A DNA stretch of 64,000 bases. It comes from Tunturiibacter gelidiferens. GTDB lineage: Bacteria > Acidobacteriota > Terriglobia > Terriglobales > Acidobacteriaceae. The translations under genes and the position numbers were made by a program. The DNA lies in the NCBI RefSeq assembly GCF_014201335.1, contig NZ_JACHEB010000010.1:124001-188000 (forward strand), in the 5' to 3' direction. Numbering within the stretch: the first letter of the stretch is position 1; each line of letters opens with the position of its first letter. Shown here piece by piece: positions 28,177-37,081 of the stretch. The notes beneath the pieces are model-generated. The model did no database searches. It was not told the origin of the DNA and saw only the letters and a list, made by a program, of their open reading frames with translations.

Positions 28177-29166
28177 TTATTCAGCCACGTCAGGAAATGG
28201 CCGCCCAGAATTGGTCGTCGAATACACCATCTGTTTCACTTCTACCGACTGCATATCGATAGGGAATTCGTGAGCCAGGCGAGCCTCCGGATTGTCGTAT
28301 TTAATCGAAGTCTTGTAGAGCTCAAAGTGTCCGTCTCCGGCATATGGCTTCGCGCGATCCCGCATGGACTGCATCTCAGTCGGGCTGAGAGGCGTAAAGT
28401 TTTGGGCGATGGTGAGATTTTGCTCAAGTATGTGAGGCTCTGAGGCGCCAGAGATGGTCGTCGCAACCGGGAGACTCATTGCATATCGAAGGAGTTCTTC
28501 AGCCGTGAAGACCCCGCTTTGTATAGGCTCGCCTTTACCACCAATGGGCTTCATGCCAAGGGGTGCAATGCCGCGCTCAACCAGCACCGGAAGGACCTTT
28601 TTCTCGAACGAGAAGAAATTGGCGTCAAAAGGGTTGAGGGGCATCTGCACCGCATCGAAAGGAAAACCGCAATTCAACATCGCAAGATGGATATCGGGAT
28701 CTTTGTGCCCACTAAAACCAACAAAACGGACCTTACCTTGCTCCTTGGCTTTCCTCAGAGCTTCTGCAGCACCATTCGGGCGAATAAACAGTTCAGGATC
28801 GTTCTGGAAGGTAACGCCATGGATTTGCCACAGATCGAGATGGTCAGTCTGAAGACGACGTAGCGACTGCTCCAGCATCTGCATGGCGAGACTCGCATCC
28901 CTCCCATGCGTGCAGACTTTCGTCATAAGAAAAGCCCTCTCCCGAAGCCCTTTCAGGCCTTTACCTAACCAATCTTCCGATTTGCCTCGGTTGTATTCCG
29001 AGCAGCAGTCGAAGAAGCTTATGCCGCCGTCTACCGCTCGATGAACCAGACGAACGGCAGTCGGCTCGTCTTTCGCAGCTCCCAGGTGATGCCCACCAAG
29101 GCCGAGAGCGGAGATCTTCACATTAGATTTTCCAAAATTTCTGACTGGTATTCCGGCGCTTGGCAT
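28177..29166 (-). CDS. Aldo/keto reductase, cytoplasmic paralogue
   Basis: 329 residues without signal peptide. AKR marks: VKISALGLGGHHLG, catalytic Y in CCSEYNRGKSEDWLG, lysine in LMTKVCTHGRD, H in WQIHGV, QMPLNPFDANFF. Very similar throughout to its neighbour at 27045, which differs mainly by carrying the Tat leader; the genes overlap or nearly abut and form an operon. ATG preceded by GGGGTAG. Substrate unknown; detoxification of reactive carbonyls is an inference. Confidence 0.85.
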   Translation of the reverse strand: MPSAGIPVRNFGKSNVKISALGLGGHHLGAAKDEPTAVRLVHRAVDGGISFFDCCSEYNRGKSEDWLGKGLKGLRERAFLMTKVCTHGRDASLAMQMLEQSLRRLQTDHLDLWQIHGVTFQNDPELFIRPNGAAEALRKAKEQGKVRFVGFSGHKDPDIHLAMLNCGFPFDAVQMPLNPFDANFFSFEKKVLPVLVERGIAPLGMKPIGGKGEPIQSGVFTAEELLRYAMSLPVATTISGASEPHILEQNLTIAQNFTPLSPTEMQSMRDRAKPYAGDGHFELYKTSIKYDNPEARLAHEFPIDMQSVEVKQMVYSTTNSGRPFPDVAE

Positions 29167-29354
29167 GTCTACCCCGTGCTCCGTGCGATGCCGACGAGAG
29201 GGGTTTAGATGGCTGGGCGATCCCGGCGCGAATCCTGTGACGCGGATCGGAGAGGCAAAGGCCTACCGGGATCTCAGAGAAACTAATGTAGAGTAGCGCT
29301 ATCTCGATAGACTTGCCGTGCTTGACGCAGGCTTCGTTTCAGGGGAGGGCGCCT

Positions 29355-29780
29355 ATGAAGGAAACACCAATTGAAGTAAAGACGCGCACTACCAACGATT
29401 GGTTCGGCAGGTTCGCTGCCTCGGCTTCTGGTTGGTTGGGATCAAAGTGGGCATTCGCTGGGGCCGGGCTCGTCATTGTCATTTGGGGCACCACCGGTCC
29501 GGTGTTTCATTATTCTGATACCTGGCAGCTCGTGATCAACACCGGAACGACCATCATTACCTTTCTTATGGTCTTCCTCATCCAAAATACGCAGAACACA
29601 GATGCGCGCGCGATCAATCTAAAGTTGAACGAGCTCATCCACGCAGTGGACAAGGCCAGGGATCAGATGATCGACATCGAAAATCTGAGCGACCTTGAGT
29701 TGGATGAACTGCAAATCCGCTATGAGAAACTTCGAGCCGCATGCAATGACCGTCAGAAACGGTATACGGTACCGTCTTAA
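29355..29780 (+). CDS. Low-affinity iron permease family protein
   Basis: 141 residues. A short N-terminal amphipathic stretch is followed by two TM helices (WAFAGAGLVIVIWGTTG and LVINTGTTIITFLMVFLIQN) and NTQNTDARAINLKLNELIHA, the conserved tail of the PF04120 family, then an acidic coiled coil. Such proteins are small membrane proteins of uncertain transport role. ATG 29355 is supported by GGGGAGGG; a TTG-initiated extension to 29313 is unlikely. Confidence 0.75.
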   Translation: MKETPIEVKTRTTNDWFGRFAASASGWLGSKWAFAGAGLVIVIWGTTGPVFHYSDTWQLVINTGTTIITFLMVFLIQNTQNTDARAINLKLNELIHAVDKARDQMIDIENLSDLELDELQIRYEKLRAACNDRQKRYTVPS

Positions 29781-29861
29781 CCATGGAGTGAAACGCTCAA
29801 TTCATTGAACCCAGCAAGTGGCGTTCGAGTCAATTTGAGGTTCCGTGTAGGGAAACAAATA

Positions 29862-29893
29862 AGAAAGCCCTCCCAGCTTCGGGAGGGCTTTCT
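29862..29893. terminator. Bidirectional intrinsic terminator
   Basis: AGAAAGCCCTCCC (29862-29874) pairs perfectly with GGGAGGGCTTTCT (29881-29893) around a 6-nt loop; the A/T flanks supply a short T run on either strand. It sits between the convergent iron-permease-family and DUF4142 genes and serves both. Confidence 0.85.
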
Positions 29894-29913
29894 GCGGATC
29901 GTTTAGATAGAGG

Positions 29914-30423
29914 CTAAAGCTTCTTTTCCAGATCATAAGCCATGTTTTTGTGTGCGGCGACGGCTGTCTTTCCCTTGATTACGGCAGCACGAAATTTAGC
30001 GTCTTTGGTGTCTTTAGCCTCTTTCGTGAATGCGCTTAGCGCTTTCGTGTGATCGGAGACCATATCTTTCATGTATGCCTTGTCGAAATCATTTCCCGAC
30101 AGCCCATTGAGCTTATCCAACTCCTTTTGGTGATCGGCGTCGGGACCCGTTGGCGGCGTCAGGCCCCATGCGTCGACAAACGGCTTCATGCTAGCCGTCA
30201 TCTGCGTGTGTTCCGCAATCATCTTTTCGGCGAACGCCTTCACATCTGGGTTCGTGGCCTTCTGCTCGGCCATTTTGCTCAGTGCAATTTCGTTCTGGTC
30301 CGACTGTGCAGCCATAGCTAGAAACTTCTTGTCGTCGTCACTTTGCGCTGTTGCGTTCGTGGGCATCATGCCGAACGCGAAGCTCAGGACGGCGCAGCAG
30401 ATTATTTGAGTTGATCTTTTCAT
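29914..30423 (-). CDS. DUF4142 periplasmic protein
   Basis: 169 residues with a signal peptide (CAVLSFAFGMMPTNATAQS) and a DUF4142 ferritin-like helical bundle: DKKFLAMAAQSDQNEIALSK, AFAEKMIAEHTQM, GNDFDKAYMKDMVSDHTKAL and the C-terminal helix with AAVIKGKTAVAAHKNMA. The family is common in stress regulons of soil bacteria and plausibly binds metal through the E-x-H pairs; that role is inferred. ATG 30423 has GGAGAG upstream. It ends at the shared terminator. Confidence 0.85.
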   Translation of the reverse strand: MKRSTQIICCAVLSFAFGMMPTNATAQSDDDKKFLAMAAQSDQNEIALSKMAEQKATNPDVKAFAEKMIAEHTQMTASMKPFVDAWGLTPPTGPDADHQKELDKLNGLSGNDFDKAYMKDMVSDHTKALSAFTKEAKDTKDAKFRAAVIKGKTAVAAHKNMAYDLEKKL

Positions 30424-30537
30424 GTACTCTCCAAGGGCGGCATGCCGCACAGTAACACCATCGAGTGAGAAGCAATCCTATGCTTCAGCGTTGCATGGCT
30501 CCGTAGAGCCCACGTTTTGCTTTGATCTTTAGAGCCC

Positions 30538-30942
30538 TCAGAGACTACCGTTTAACGGCGATGCCGATTGCGTGGCTTCGCTTTTCGCGATCTCAACCCG
30601 TTCTTTCTTTAGATCTAGCCGGATCATTCCAAAGAAACTCATATAAACGTTCGCGACCCAAACCAAAGAGAAGAGAGCGATTAGGTATCCGCGCCAATCC
30701 GGATATAAAAGCTGAAACCGAGTTATTACGAGGAAAATCAAAGCGACATAGTGACTGAAGCAATACTCACAAGTGAACAGATAGAAGAACTTTCGCTGAT
30801 ACAAGCGCGGACATTCTGCGCTCTTGGTATGACAGGTTTCGCGAAACTCGCGAATGACCTCTTCGTGCGTGATAGTCCAGGCTATCGAAGCGACTGGGAT
30901 CGCAAGGACAAACAAATAGATAAGTTGTTGCGTTATGCTCAT
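30538..30942 (-). CDS. Small membrane protein with CxxC element
   Basis: 134 residues with three or four hydrophobic segments (LIYLFVLAIPVASIAWTIT, FSHYVALIFLVITRFQLLY, WRGYLIALFSLVWVANVYMS). Between the first two is a cytoplasmic or periplasmic stretch holding ETCHTKSAECPRLYQRK and then CEYC, i.e. four cysteines. GGAGG precedes the ATG. I do not recognise the family. It lies just downstream of the HAD gene on the same strand. Confidence 0.6.
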   Translation of the reverse strand: MSITQQLIYLFVLAIPVASIAWTITHEEVIREFRETCHTKSAECPRLYQRKFFYLFTCEYCFSHYVALIFLVITRFQLLYPDWRGYLIALFSLVWVANVYMSFFGMIRLDLKKERVEIAKSEATQSASPLNGSL

Positions 30943-30963
30943 AACTGTAGCCGCCTCCTAATC

Positions 30964-31629
30964 TCAAATCTTGTAGAAGGCGCTTCGTTCGAAGTTCGCA
31001 AGTAAGTCTTCCACGTCCTTGTAGACTTCAATGCACCCTGCATGCAGCAGCTCTTTCTCGCTCCAGCCACCGGTCGTAACTCCCACAGTCAAGATCGATG
31101 CCTTTCCGGCGGCCTCAGCGTCATAGGGTGTGTCCCCGAGTGCCAGCATCTCTTTGGGTGACAAGCCAAGTTTCTTCAGAGTCGCTTCGAAGATATCGGG
31201 ATGGGGCTTGGATCGCTTCGCATCGTCGGCCGAACTGCTTTCCTCGACAAGATCTTCGATATTGGCGATCTTTTTGTAGACATCGAGCTCGCTTTTGTGT
31301 GCTGAAGAGGCGAGAGATATTGCTATTCCTTTTTCTTTCATACGCTCCAGCAATTCGCGGACTTTAGGGAAAGGCTTGACCTGATGTAAGTAGTCTTTAC
31401 GAAAGATAAACTGTCGATATGCCTTCAGTGGTTCTTCTGTGGCCTTCCGTTTCCACCAGGGAACGAAGACAGGTATCAACTCATCTCCACCTTTCCCTAT
31501 CTGTCGGCGTGCATCTTCGAGATCAACTACGATGTCGGCGACGGCGAACGCATCTCTCCATGCGGCTGCATGAAGCCAGTTGCTTTCAACGAGCGTTCCG
31601 TCAATATCACATAAGACAGCTTTTACCAC
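30964..31629 (-). CDS. HAD-superfamily phosphatase (phosphoglycolate/phosphoglucomutase-like)
   Basis: 221 residues, GTG start. HAD motif I DIDGTLVES near residue 9, a helical cap, motif II LASSAHKSE, motif III lysine in KPHPDIFE and motif IV LGDTPYDAEAAGKA. These mark an active haloacid-dehalogenase-like phosphatase of the beta-phosphoglucomutase/phosphoglycolate phosphatase group. Substrate unknown. It precedes the small membrane protein gene by 20 bp. Confidence 0.82.
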   Translation of the reverse strand: MVKAVLCDIDGTLVESNWLHAAAWRDAFAVADIVVDLEDARRQIGKGGDELIPVFVPWWKRKATEEPLKAYRQFIFRKDYLHQVKPFPKVRELLERMKEKGIAISLASSAHKSELDVYKKIANIEDLVEESSSADDAKRSKPHPDIFEATLKKLGLSPKEMLALGDTPYDAEAAGKASILTVGVTTGGWSEKELLHAGCIEVYKDVEDLLANFERSAFYKI

Positions 31630-31717
31630 GGCCTACATCCGATCTTCACAAGGATGGCACTGCACCAAGCGAGCAGCGGTCTCCGAGAGAGACCGCCTAG
31701 TAGTGCTATTGCATTGT

Positions 31718-32595
31718 TTATCTTGAGCTCGAAGCAGCAGCTTTGCCGTTATGCGAGTGGTCCTTGCTTGTGCCTGCTTTGCCAATAGCTTCATCCTTGG
31801 GAGATGTAGTCGCCTTTTGGGCGTCATCTTGTTTCCCGCGGTCTTCGCCATCGATCTTGCCGTCAACATCGCCGACCGAAAGTCCCTTCCCACCCGCCAT
31901 CTGCGATTCCACTGGGTGAAGTCCGAAGGACGAGTTCCAGGGCCCACGCATATCGGTATCGCCTTCATTCCCGTCACCCGTAGACCCATTGAAGTACTCG
32001 TCCACGATTCCAGGGGTAGGCTTCAGAAGTCCAACGGAGAATGGCGACTTCTCCAAACTATCGAGTGCAGCCTGAAAGGCCTTCATGTGGGTGATTTCCC
32101 GGGTCATCAGGAATTGGAGGGTGTCGATGGTGCCCGGATCGTCTGTGTGATCGATAAGACGCTCATACACTATCTTGGCTCGCGACTCTGCCGCGATATT
32201 ACTTCGCAGATCGACATCCAACTCACCGGTGATCTTCAAATAGTTAGCGGTCCAAGCGTTCCCATTGAATCGAATAGACCTACTCCTCCTCCTCCGGCAA
32301 TGGCGACTAGAGGATCCGCTTCAGCCGCCTCTCTGTTCGTTTTGAGAGGTTTTAGGTGCATGCGGATGAGAGCACCGACCACCTCCAGGTGACTCAACTC
32401 TTCTGTCCCAATATCCAGAAGGAGATCACGTCGTCCCAGGTCATCTACGCAATTCCACCCTTGGATGGTGTATTGCATAGCGGCGGCCAGCTCGCCGTTG
32501 GCTCCGCCAAACTGCTCAAGAAGCATGTTGCCAAACTTCACGTCTGACTCTCCAATATTGACGGTGTACATCAGCTTTTTTACATGATGGTACAT
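31718..32595 (-). pseudogene. Manganese catalase, one-base frameshift
   Basis: Two frames form one Mn catalase. The first (ATG 32595, GGAGT upstream) runs MYHHVKKLMYTVN ... GGANGELAAAMQYTIQGWNC ... DIGTEELSHLEVV, giving the E/E/H metal ligands of the first half, and ends FDSMGTLGPLTI. One A is missing near 32265; restoring it gives FDSNGNAWTANYLKITGELD, and the second frame continues RSNIAAESRAKIVYERLIDH and LQFLMTREITHMKAFQAAL, with the remaining E and H ligands, followed by a long polar tail. The repaired protein would be about 292 residues, a normal size. The dinuclear Mn enzyme removes H2O2. Divergent from the BON gene, with a palindrome between. Confidence 0.8.
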
Positions 32596-32721
32596 AGGGT
32601 GACTCCAAATTTAATTTGCGTGCTGCGTACCTTAGGTCAGATGCAAATCCATCGTATGTGGAGGGCCCCGACAGCGGGTCCCATCAAGCCTCTCTCTCGG
32701 CGTTAGGAGCGGCGGCGCGAA

Positions 32722-32740
32722 TTGTTCAATCGGTGAACAA
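32722..32740. promoter_or_regulatory. Palindromic operator candidate
   Basis: TTGTTCA-N5-TGAACAA is a perfect 7+7 inverted repeat in the 247-bp divergent spacer between the Mn catalase and BON-domain genes. It also reads GTTC-N7-GAAC. The position suits a regulator controlling both genes. The binding protein is unknown. Confidence 0.5.
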
Positions 32741-32842
32741 CTAGCAGGTCGTGGTTCTCATCAGACCGATTGCCGGGACGCACACGAGCTACGCATCTTA
32801 ATCCAGCGGCTGAAAGCTTACTTATTCGAAAGGTATTGGTCC

Positions 32843-33232
32843 ATGACACTTCTTAGCACTGCCCTCCGTACAACTGCAGCGATCATATTTTGCTGCTGCG
32901 TCCACCTAAACGCTTCACAACCGGTGCTCCAGTCCGGCACTTCACAAACAGCGCCTGACAACTCGAATCAGAACAAGAACCAGACTCCAACTGCCGACAA
33001 TCAGTCGAATGCCCAGTCTGACCGGATGACAACAGCTAAGATTCGCAAGGCGATTACCTCGGATAAGACGCTTTCAACCTATGCCCATAATGTCAAGATC
33101 ATCACCCTCAACGGATCCGTCACCCTAAAAGGCCCAGTGAAGTCGGACGAGGAGAAGGAGAAGGTTGCGGCCATGGCGGCAAACGTCGTGTCTGCGGATA
33201 AAGTAACTGATCAGCTTACGGTCAAACCCTAA
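32843..33232 (+). CDS. Secreted BON-domain protein
   Basis: 129 residues: signal peptide (residues 1-25, ALRTTAAIIFCCCVHLNASQ), a Gln/Asn-rich linker (SQTAPDNSNQNKNQTPTADN) and a BON domain at about 62-129 (TTAKIRKAITSDKTLSTYAH, VKIITLNGSVTLKGPVKSDE, ADKVTDQLTVKP). BON domains bind membranes or periplasmic partners and are typical of osmotic-shock proteins such as OsmY. It precedes the glycine-rich stress protein gene by 39 bp and they are probably cotranscribed. Confidence 0.85.
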   Translation: MTLLSTALRTTAAIIFCCCVHLNASQPVLQSGTSQTAPDNSNQNKNQTPTADNQSNAQSDRMTTAKIRKAITSDKTLSTYAHNVKIITLNGSVTLKGPVKSDEEKEKVAAMAANVVSADKVTDQLTVKP

Positions 33233-33271
33233 GAGCTTGGATAACTCAGAACATCACAAAAGGAGCACCAT

Positions 33272-33925
33272 ATGTCTAACAAAAACACAGCTGTATTCGG
33301 TATCTACGCAACCCCAGCGACAGCAGAAGCCGCTGTCGATCATTTGATTGCTAAAGGGTTTACTAACTCAGCGATCTCCGTACTTCTTCCAGACGATGAC
33401 AGCACGCGGGCGTTCGCCCATGAGAAAGCAACAAAGGCGCCAGAAGGTACCGCGACCGGCGTCACCACCGGCGGAGTCATTGGTGGCACGCTGGGTCTGC
33501 TAGCAGGTATCGGTGCACTGGCCATCCCTGGCGTCGGTCCTCTCATCGCGGCCGGTCCAATCATTGCATCGTTGGCAGGCGTGGGAATCGGCGGAACGGT
33601 GGGCGGCATCGTTGGAGCTCTGGTGGGTATGGGAATTCCCGAGTATGAAGCGAAGCGGTATGAGGGGGCGGTGAAAGACGGTGGCACACTATTGTCGGTC
33701 CACTGCGATACTTCCGAGCAGATCGATGCCGCAAAGGAAGCTCTCAAAGAAACGGGAGCTCGTGATATCGCTTCTACTAGCGAAGAGGGTTCGAAGGAGA
33801 CTGCCGGCGGGCGGGGAACCTTCGGAAACATTTCCGATGGCGAGCGACTCTCGACGGCACGGGAAGATGAGGTCCTCGATGATCGTGAAACCGTGACGGG
33901 AGTGCACACCTCTACGAAGTACTAG
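33272..33925 (+). CDS. Glycine-zipper stress protein (general stress protein 17M-like)
   Basis: 217 residues. Residues 1-45 (AVFGIYATPATAEAAVDHLI followed by AKGFTNSAISVLLPD) resemble the general-stress-protein-17M N-domain. The middle is a long glycine-zipper hydrophobic hairpin (GGVIGGTLGLLAGIGALAIP and GVGIGGTVGGIVGALVGMGI), followed by YEAKRYEGAVKDGGTLLSVH and an acidic tail. It is probably membrane-associated. A strong AAAGGAG precedes the ATG and an intrinsic terminator follows. Confidence 0.82.
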   Translation: MSNKNTAVFGIYATPATAEAAVDHLIAKGFTNSAISVLLPDDDSTRAFAHEKATKAPEGTATGVTTGGVIGGTLGLLAGIGALAIPGVGPLIAAGPIIASLAGVGIGGTVGGIVGALVGMGIPEYEAKRYEGAVKDGGTLLSVHCDTSEQIDAAKEALKETGARDIASTSEEGSKETAGGRGTFGNISDGERLSTAREDEVLDDRETVTGVHTSTKY

Positions 33926-33947
33926 TAGCGATAGGTCTAATATACGC

Positions 33948-33978
33948 AGGCCCGCTCGTTAGAGCGGGCCTATCTTTT
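33948..33978 (+). terminator. Intrinsic terminator
   Basis: AGGCCCGCTC (33948-33957) and GAGCGGGCCT (33962-33971) pair perfectly over a 4-nt loop and are followed by ATCTTTT. It ends the BON/stress-protein unit. Confidence 0.9.
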
Positions 33979-33995
33979 ACGGAGGAGGACCCGAC

Positions 33996-34193
33996 ATGGA
34001 GCGACCGAACTGTCGACACAAAGAGAGGTTAGAGGAAAGAGTGAGAGGTGCGGTTGCGCACGAAAAGGAGCTCGAAAGTAAACTCCCTGAACCTGAAGCG
34101 AGAAAGGAAGCACTCGAACAGGTTGAACGTGCGAGCAATGACCTGAAAGAGCACACCGAAACTTGTAGTCTCTGCTGCAAAGCAAACCAATAA
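33996..34193 (+). CDS. Small charged coiled-coil protein coupled to a kinase
   Basis: 65 residues, mostly E/K-rich heptads (RLEERVRGAVAHEKELESKL, EALEQVERASNDLKEH), ending CSLCCKANQ. GGAGGAGG lies just upstream of the ATG. Its TAA overlaps the ATG of the histidine kinase (TAATG), so the two are translationally coupled and the small protein is likely a partner or regulator. The C-x-x-C-C end could bind metal. Family not recognised. Confidence 0.65.
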   Translation: MERPNCRHKERLEERVRGAVAHEKELESKLPEPEARKEALEQVERASNDLKEHTETCSLCCKANQ

Positions 34194-35092
34194 TGCTGCA
34201 AGTTTCGGTTACAGATGGCACGAACCGCCGCCAAATCATAAGGTCTCATCAGCTCATCAAAAGGATCGACATACATCGCTCAGATGAAGTCCTCGAGGCG
34301 GCCAACCGAAGACACAATATTCCTCTCTTAGAGGCTATGGATTCGGCAACTCGGCACCGCGACTCCTTTGAGGACCAGAGTCAGAAGCTCAAAGCGTGCG
34401 AAGAAAATTTACGAAGGCATCATCAACTGGCTCTGGCGGGGCGGTTGGTGGGTGCGACTATGCATGAAGTCAACAACCGGCTGGGGGCTCTGACAAACCT
34501 CATCTATCTCGCAAAGTGTGCAACGGCCTCCGAGTCGAAGGCCGTTGAGTACTTAGAAATAGCAGACGACGAGCTGCGCGGACTTGGAGAAATCACCAGC
34601 AAAAGCCTTGGGTTCATTCGCGTAGACAACGAAGCCAGAGATATTGATCTGGTCGAGTTGGCTGAATCAGCGCTTCATCTCCATCGTGTGAAGATCTCGA
34701 GCAAGAGAATCAATGTGCAGACAAGATCCGACGAGACTGTGATCGCGATGATCAAGCGAGGCGAGATCTTTCAAGTCCTCACGAATCTGCTCCTTAACGC
34801 CATTGATGCGCTTCCACACTCTGGCAGTCTACATGTACGAGTGATCCTCCGACAAAAGGAAGCTATCATGACCGTCGCAGACAACGGTGTCGGTATACCT
34901 GAGGCGATGAGAGATACATTGTTCGATTCCTTCAAGAGCAGCAAGGTGGAGGGGAACGGCCTTGGTCTCTGGATTGTGAAAGAGATAATTCACAACCATC
35001 GTGGAAGAATTCAATTCAGGAGCAGCACCCTGCAGGGTAAGAGTGGCACCATCTTTCGGGTGTTTTTGCCTATCAACGAACTCGTTGCCTGA
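34193..35092 (+). CDS. Soluble sensor-less histidine kinase
   Basis: 299 residues, no membrane segment or PAS domain. A coiled-coil N-terminus (1-85) leads to the H-box ATMHEVNNRLGALTNLIYLA, then VLTNLLLNAIDALPHSG (N-box), VADNGVGIPE (G1) and GNGLGLWIVKEIIHNHRGRI (G2). All catalytic residues for autophosphorylation are present. No response regulator is adjacent. The input is probably the coiled-coil small protein translated just before it. Confidence 0.85.
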   Translation: MLQVSVTDGTNRRQIIRSHQLIKRIDIHRSDEVLEAANRRHNIPLLEAMDSATRHRDSFEDQSQKLKACEENLRRHHQLALAGRLVGATMHEVNNRLGALTNLIYLAKCATASESKAVEYLEIADDELRGLGEITSKSLGFIRVDNEARDIDLVELAESALHLHRVKISSKRINVQTRSDETVIAMIKRGEIFQVLTNLLLNAIDALPHSGSLHVRVILRQKEAIMTVADNGVGIPEAMRDTLFDSFKSSKVEGNGLGLWIVKEIIHNHRGRIQFRSSTLQGKSGTIFRVFLPINELVA

Positions 35093-35296
35093 TACTGTCC
35101 CGGAAGATCGTAAACAGCCCTCTTCTTATGTGCCACCGCTCGACAGAAGCACCAGGACAGGCCACTCCGTTACATCCATCGGCCCCTTTCTAAGTTCTAG
35201 CGTACAGCGAGGAGATACTCGCCCCAGGGAGGACTGTGTCGTTGAAGACTAGGCTCCGATGATGTGGGATTAAGGTAGAGCGATCGCCGCAAATCT

Positions 35297-35791
35297 CTAC
35301 GGTTGAGTGGCTGTTTTGACGCGCCTCAATGCGGTTTCCGCACATGAAATTCGTCGCTTTTCTACTGCAGCGTATTGAGATTCGGCCCGACCTATGAGCC
35401 TGGTGAAGTCGACTCCCTCAAGACGCGTGTCTGACCGAGCCGCTACGTGCAATGCGCTCCAGAGGCTGAGCTTACCGAGAATGCCGAGCGACAGAAACTC
35501 AAGAGCTTCGAACACCTCAAACGGGCCATTAGCACCATCACCGAGCTTGAATCTGCTCGCTTTTTCGGATAACCAGGCACCCAATTCTTTCAAAGTACTC
35601 TGACCGTTTCCTGTTTCCTTGGCGAGTTCTTTCAGAGTGTCGCGATCCTCAACAATCTCAGCTAAAAGGGAGTCTAGAAAACTTCCTATGGGCTCATCTT
35701 GATGTTTAGTACGCATTGCGCGCAGCAACTCAATGGCGAGGTTAGCGCCGGCAAGATGGTCGTGTAGATAAGTTGCCAGCGGATCGTTCAT
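35297..35791 (-). CDS. Hypothetical helical protein
   Basis: 164 residues from MNDPLATYLHDHLAGANLAI, wholly helical and acidic: LLRAMRTKHQDEPIGSFLDS, LLAEIVEDRDTLKELA, then LEFLSLGILGKLSLWSALHV and RLIGRAESQYAAVEKRRISC. The pattern suggests a four-helix, ferritin-like bundle; I have no family name. AGG upstream of ATG 35791 supports the start. Context: stress and envelope genes. Confidence 0.65.
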   Translation of the reverse strand: MNDPLATYLHDHLAGANLAIELLRAMRTKHQDEPIGSFLDSLLAEIVEDRDTLKELAKETGNGQSTLKELGAWLSEKASRFKLGDGANGPFEVFEALEFLSLGILGKLSLWSALHVAARSDTRLEGVDFTRLIGRAESQYAAVEKRRISCAETALRRVKTATQP

Positions 35792-35821
35792 GAAGGACCT
35801 ATCTTTCCAATCGAGTGACAC

Positions 35822-36190
35822 CCTACCAGTAGCTCACGAACATAAGCAACCCTTGTTCCTTCCGCTTGGCGGGGTTCTGGTCTGGTCCTGGCGGCCTGCA
35901 AAGAAATCTGGCTCTTATCTCGAGCATATCTTCACTCCCAGAACCGCTTTTATTTCACTAGAACGCTCACCCCCCGGCGAAACACTGGGAAGCGCCGGGA
36001 ACACGCTCACCTGCGGTTGTACAGCTTCCTGTCTCGTTCGCCGACCTTCGAGAAGGCCCAAAAATCCGACAAGGTCGGCGCTCAGATGAAATCGTATCGC
36101 TCCCAGCACCCTTTTCATCGAATCTAGCTTCATATAAATGTCTACGCCTCCGCACGTGGTGGGTTCAATAAGTATCACTTGGATGTGACC
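35822..36190. other. Divergent spacer, nothing recognised
   Basis: Lies between the helical protein gene and the YihY-like gene. Open frames on both strands (for example a reverse frame ending VLGVKICSR) lack starts and motifs. Promoters in both directions are expected here. Confidence 0.25.
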
Positions 36191-37081
36191 ATGGAGCCAC
36201 GAGTTTGGCTGCAGTTGGTTCAACGCAGTTTTGTGGATTGGAACGAAGACGATGCGCCTCGTCTCGGTGCGGCATTGGCCTTTTACACGATCCTTTCGGT
36301 GTCTCCTCTTGTCATTCTGCTGGTAGCAGCCGCCGCGATTGTCTTCAGCAAATCGAGTGCTGAAGTCCATCTGCTCAGTCAAGTTCAAGGAATGGCCGGA
36401 ACTGAAGGCAGAGAAGCTGTTCGCTCCATGTTAGCAAGCGGCCAGAAGGAGTCTGCTGGCATCTTTGCCACTCTCATCGGCTTGATCACGCTGCTGTTTG
36501 GGGCTTCTGGAGTGTTCGCAGAACTGCGGTCGGCACTGAACACTATCTGGGAGGCACCTCCTAAGACGAGCTCTGGTGTGTGGTCTCTGATTAAGGGCAG
36601 AATTTTTTCTCTCGGAATGGTGCTTAGCGTCGGCTTCCTGCTCTTCGTTTCCCTCATCGCAAGTGCTGGATTCGACGCAGTCGCAAAATTCTCCGGCGAC
36701 GTACTCCCTATTTCGCCGCTGATTATGGAAGGCCTGAACTTCGTCTTTTCCTTCGTTGGAATCGCAGTTCTGTTCGGATTCATACTCAAATACCTTCCGG
36801 ACACGCATGTCGACTGGAAGGACGTCAGAGTTGGAGCTACATTCACGGCTCTTCTCTTTACGCTAGGGAAATCGTTACTGGCCCTCTACCTTGGGAAAGC
36901 AAGTCCCGGATCGGCCTATGGAGCAGCAGGATCCCTCGTCGCAATGGTTATCTGGGTGTACTACTCCGCGCAGATATTTTTCTTTGGTGCAGAATTCACT
37001 CACGTCTATTCCATTTGGGCGGCAGGGAAGTCACCACCCTTGGCGACCTCAAAATCTTTTGCAGGTGCAGCAGGGCCCTGA
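36191..37081 (+). CDS. YihY/virulence factor BrkB family membrane protein
   Basis: 296 residues. Family signature DDAPRLGAALAFYTILSVSP in the first TM region, then TM helices at about 50-60, 95-120 (GIFATLIGLITLLFGASGVF), 140-165, 180-205 and 215-260, with LNTIWEAPP after the second TM and the conserved SAYGAAGSLVAMVIWVYYSA then FFFGAEFTHVY at the end. Once mislabelled RNase BN; now regarded as a membrane protein of unknown transport role. ATG 36191 chosen over TTG 36179. Confidence 0.87.
   Translation: MEPRVWLQLVQRSFVDWNEDDAPRLGAALAFYTILSVSPLVILLVAAAAIVFSKSSAEVHLLSQVQGMAGTEGREAVRSMLASGQKESAGIFATLIGLITLLFGASGVFAELRSALNTIWEAPPKTSSGVWSLIKGRIFSLGMVLSVGFLLFVSLIASAGFDAVAKFSGDVLPISPLIMEGLNFVFSFVGIAVLFGFILKYLPDTHVDWKDVRVGATFTALLFTLGKSLLALYLGKASPGSAYGAAGSLVAMVIWVYYSAQIFFFGAEFTHVYSIWAAGKSPPLATSKSFAGAAGP

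Noticed and set aside
29862..29893. Regulatory RNA at the strong hairpin
   Set aside because: It sits exactly between two convergent stops and has terminator form, so a terminator is the simpler reading.
33340..33909. Reverse ORF of 189 codons
   Set aside because: Shadow of the glycine-zipper stress protein (Pro/Ser-rich complement).
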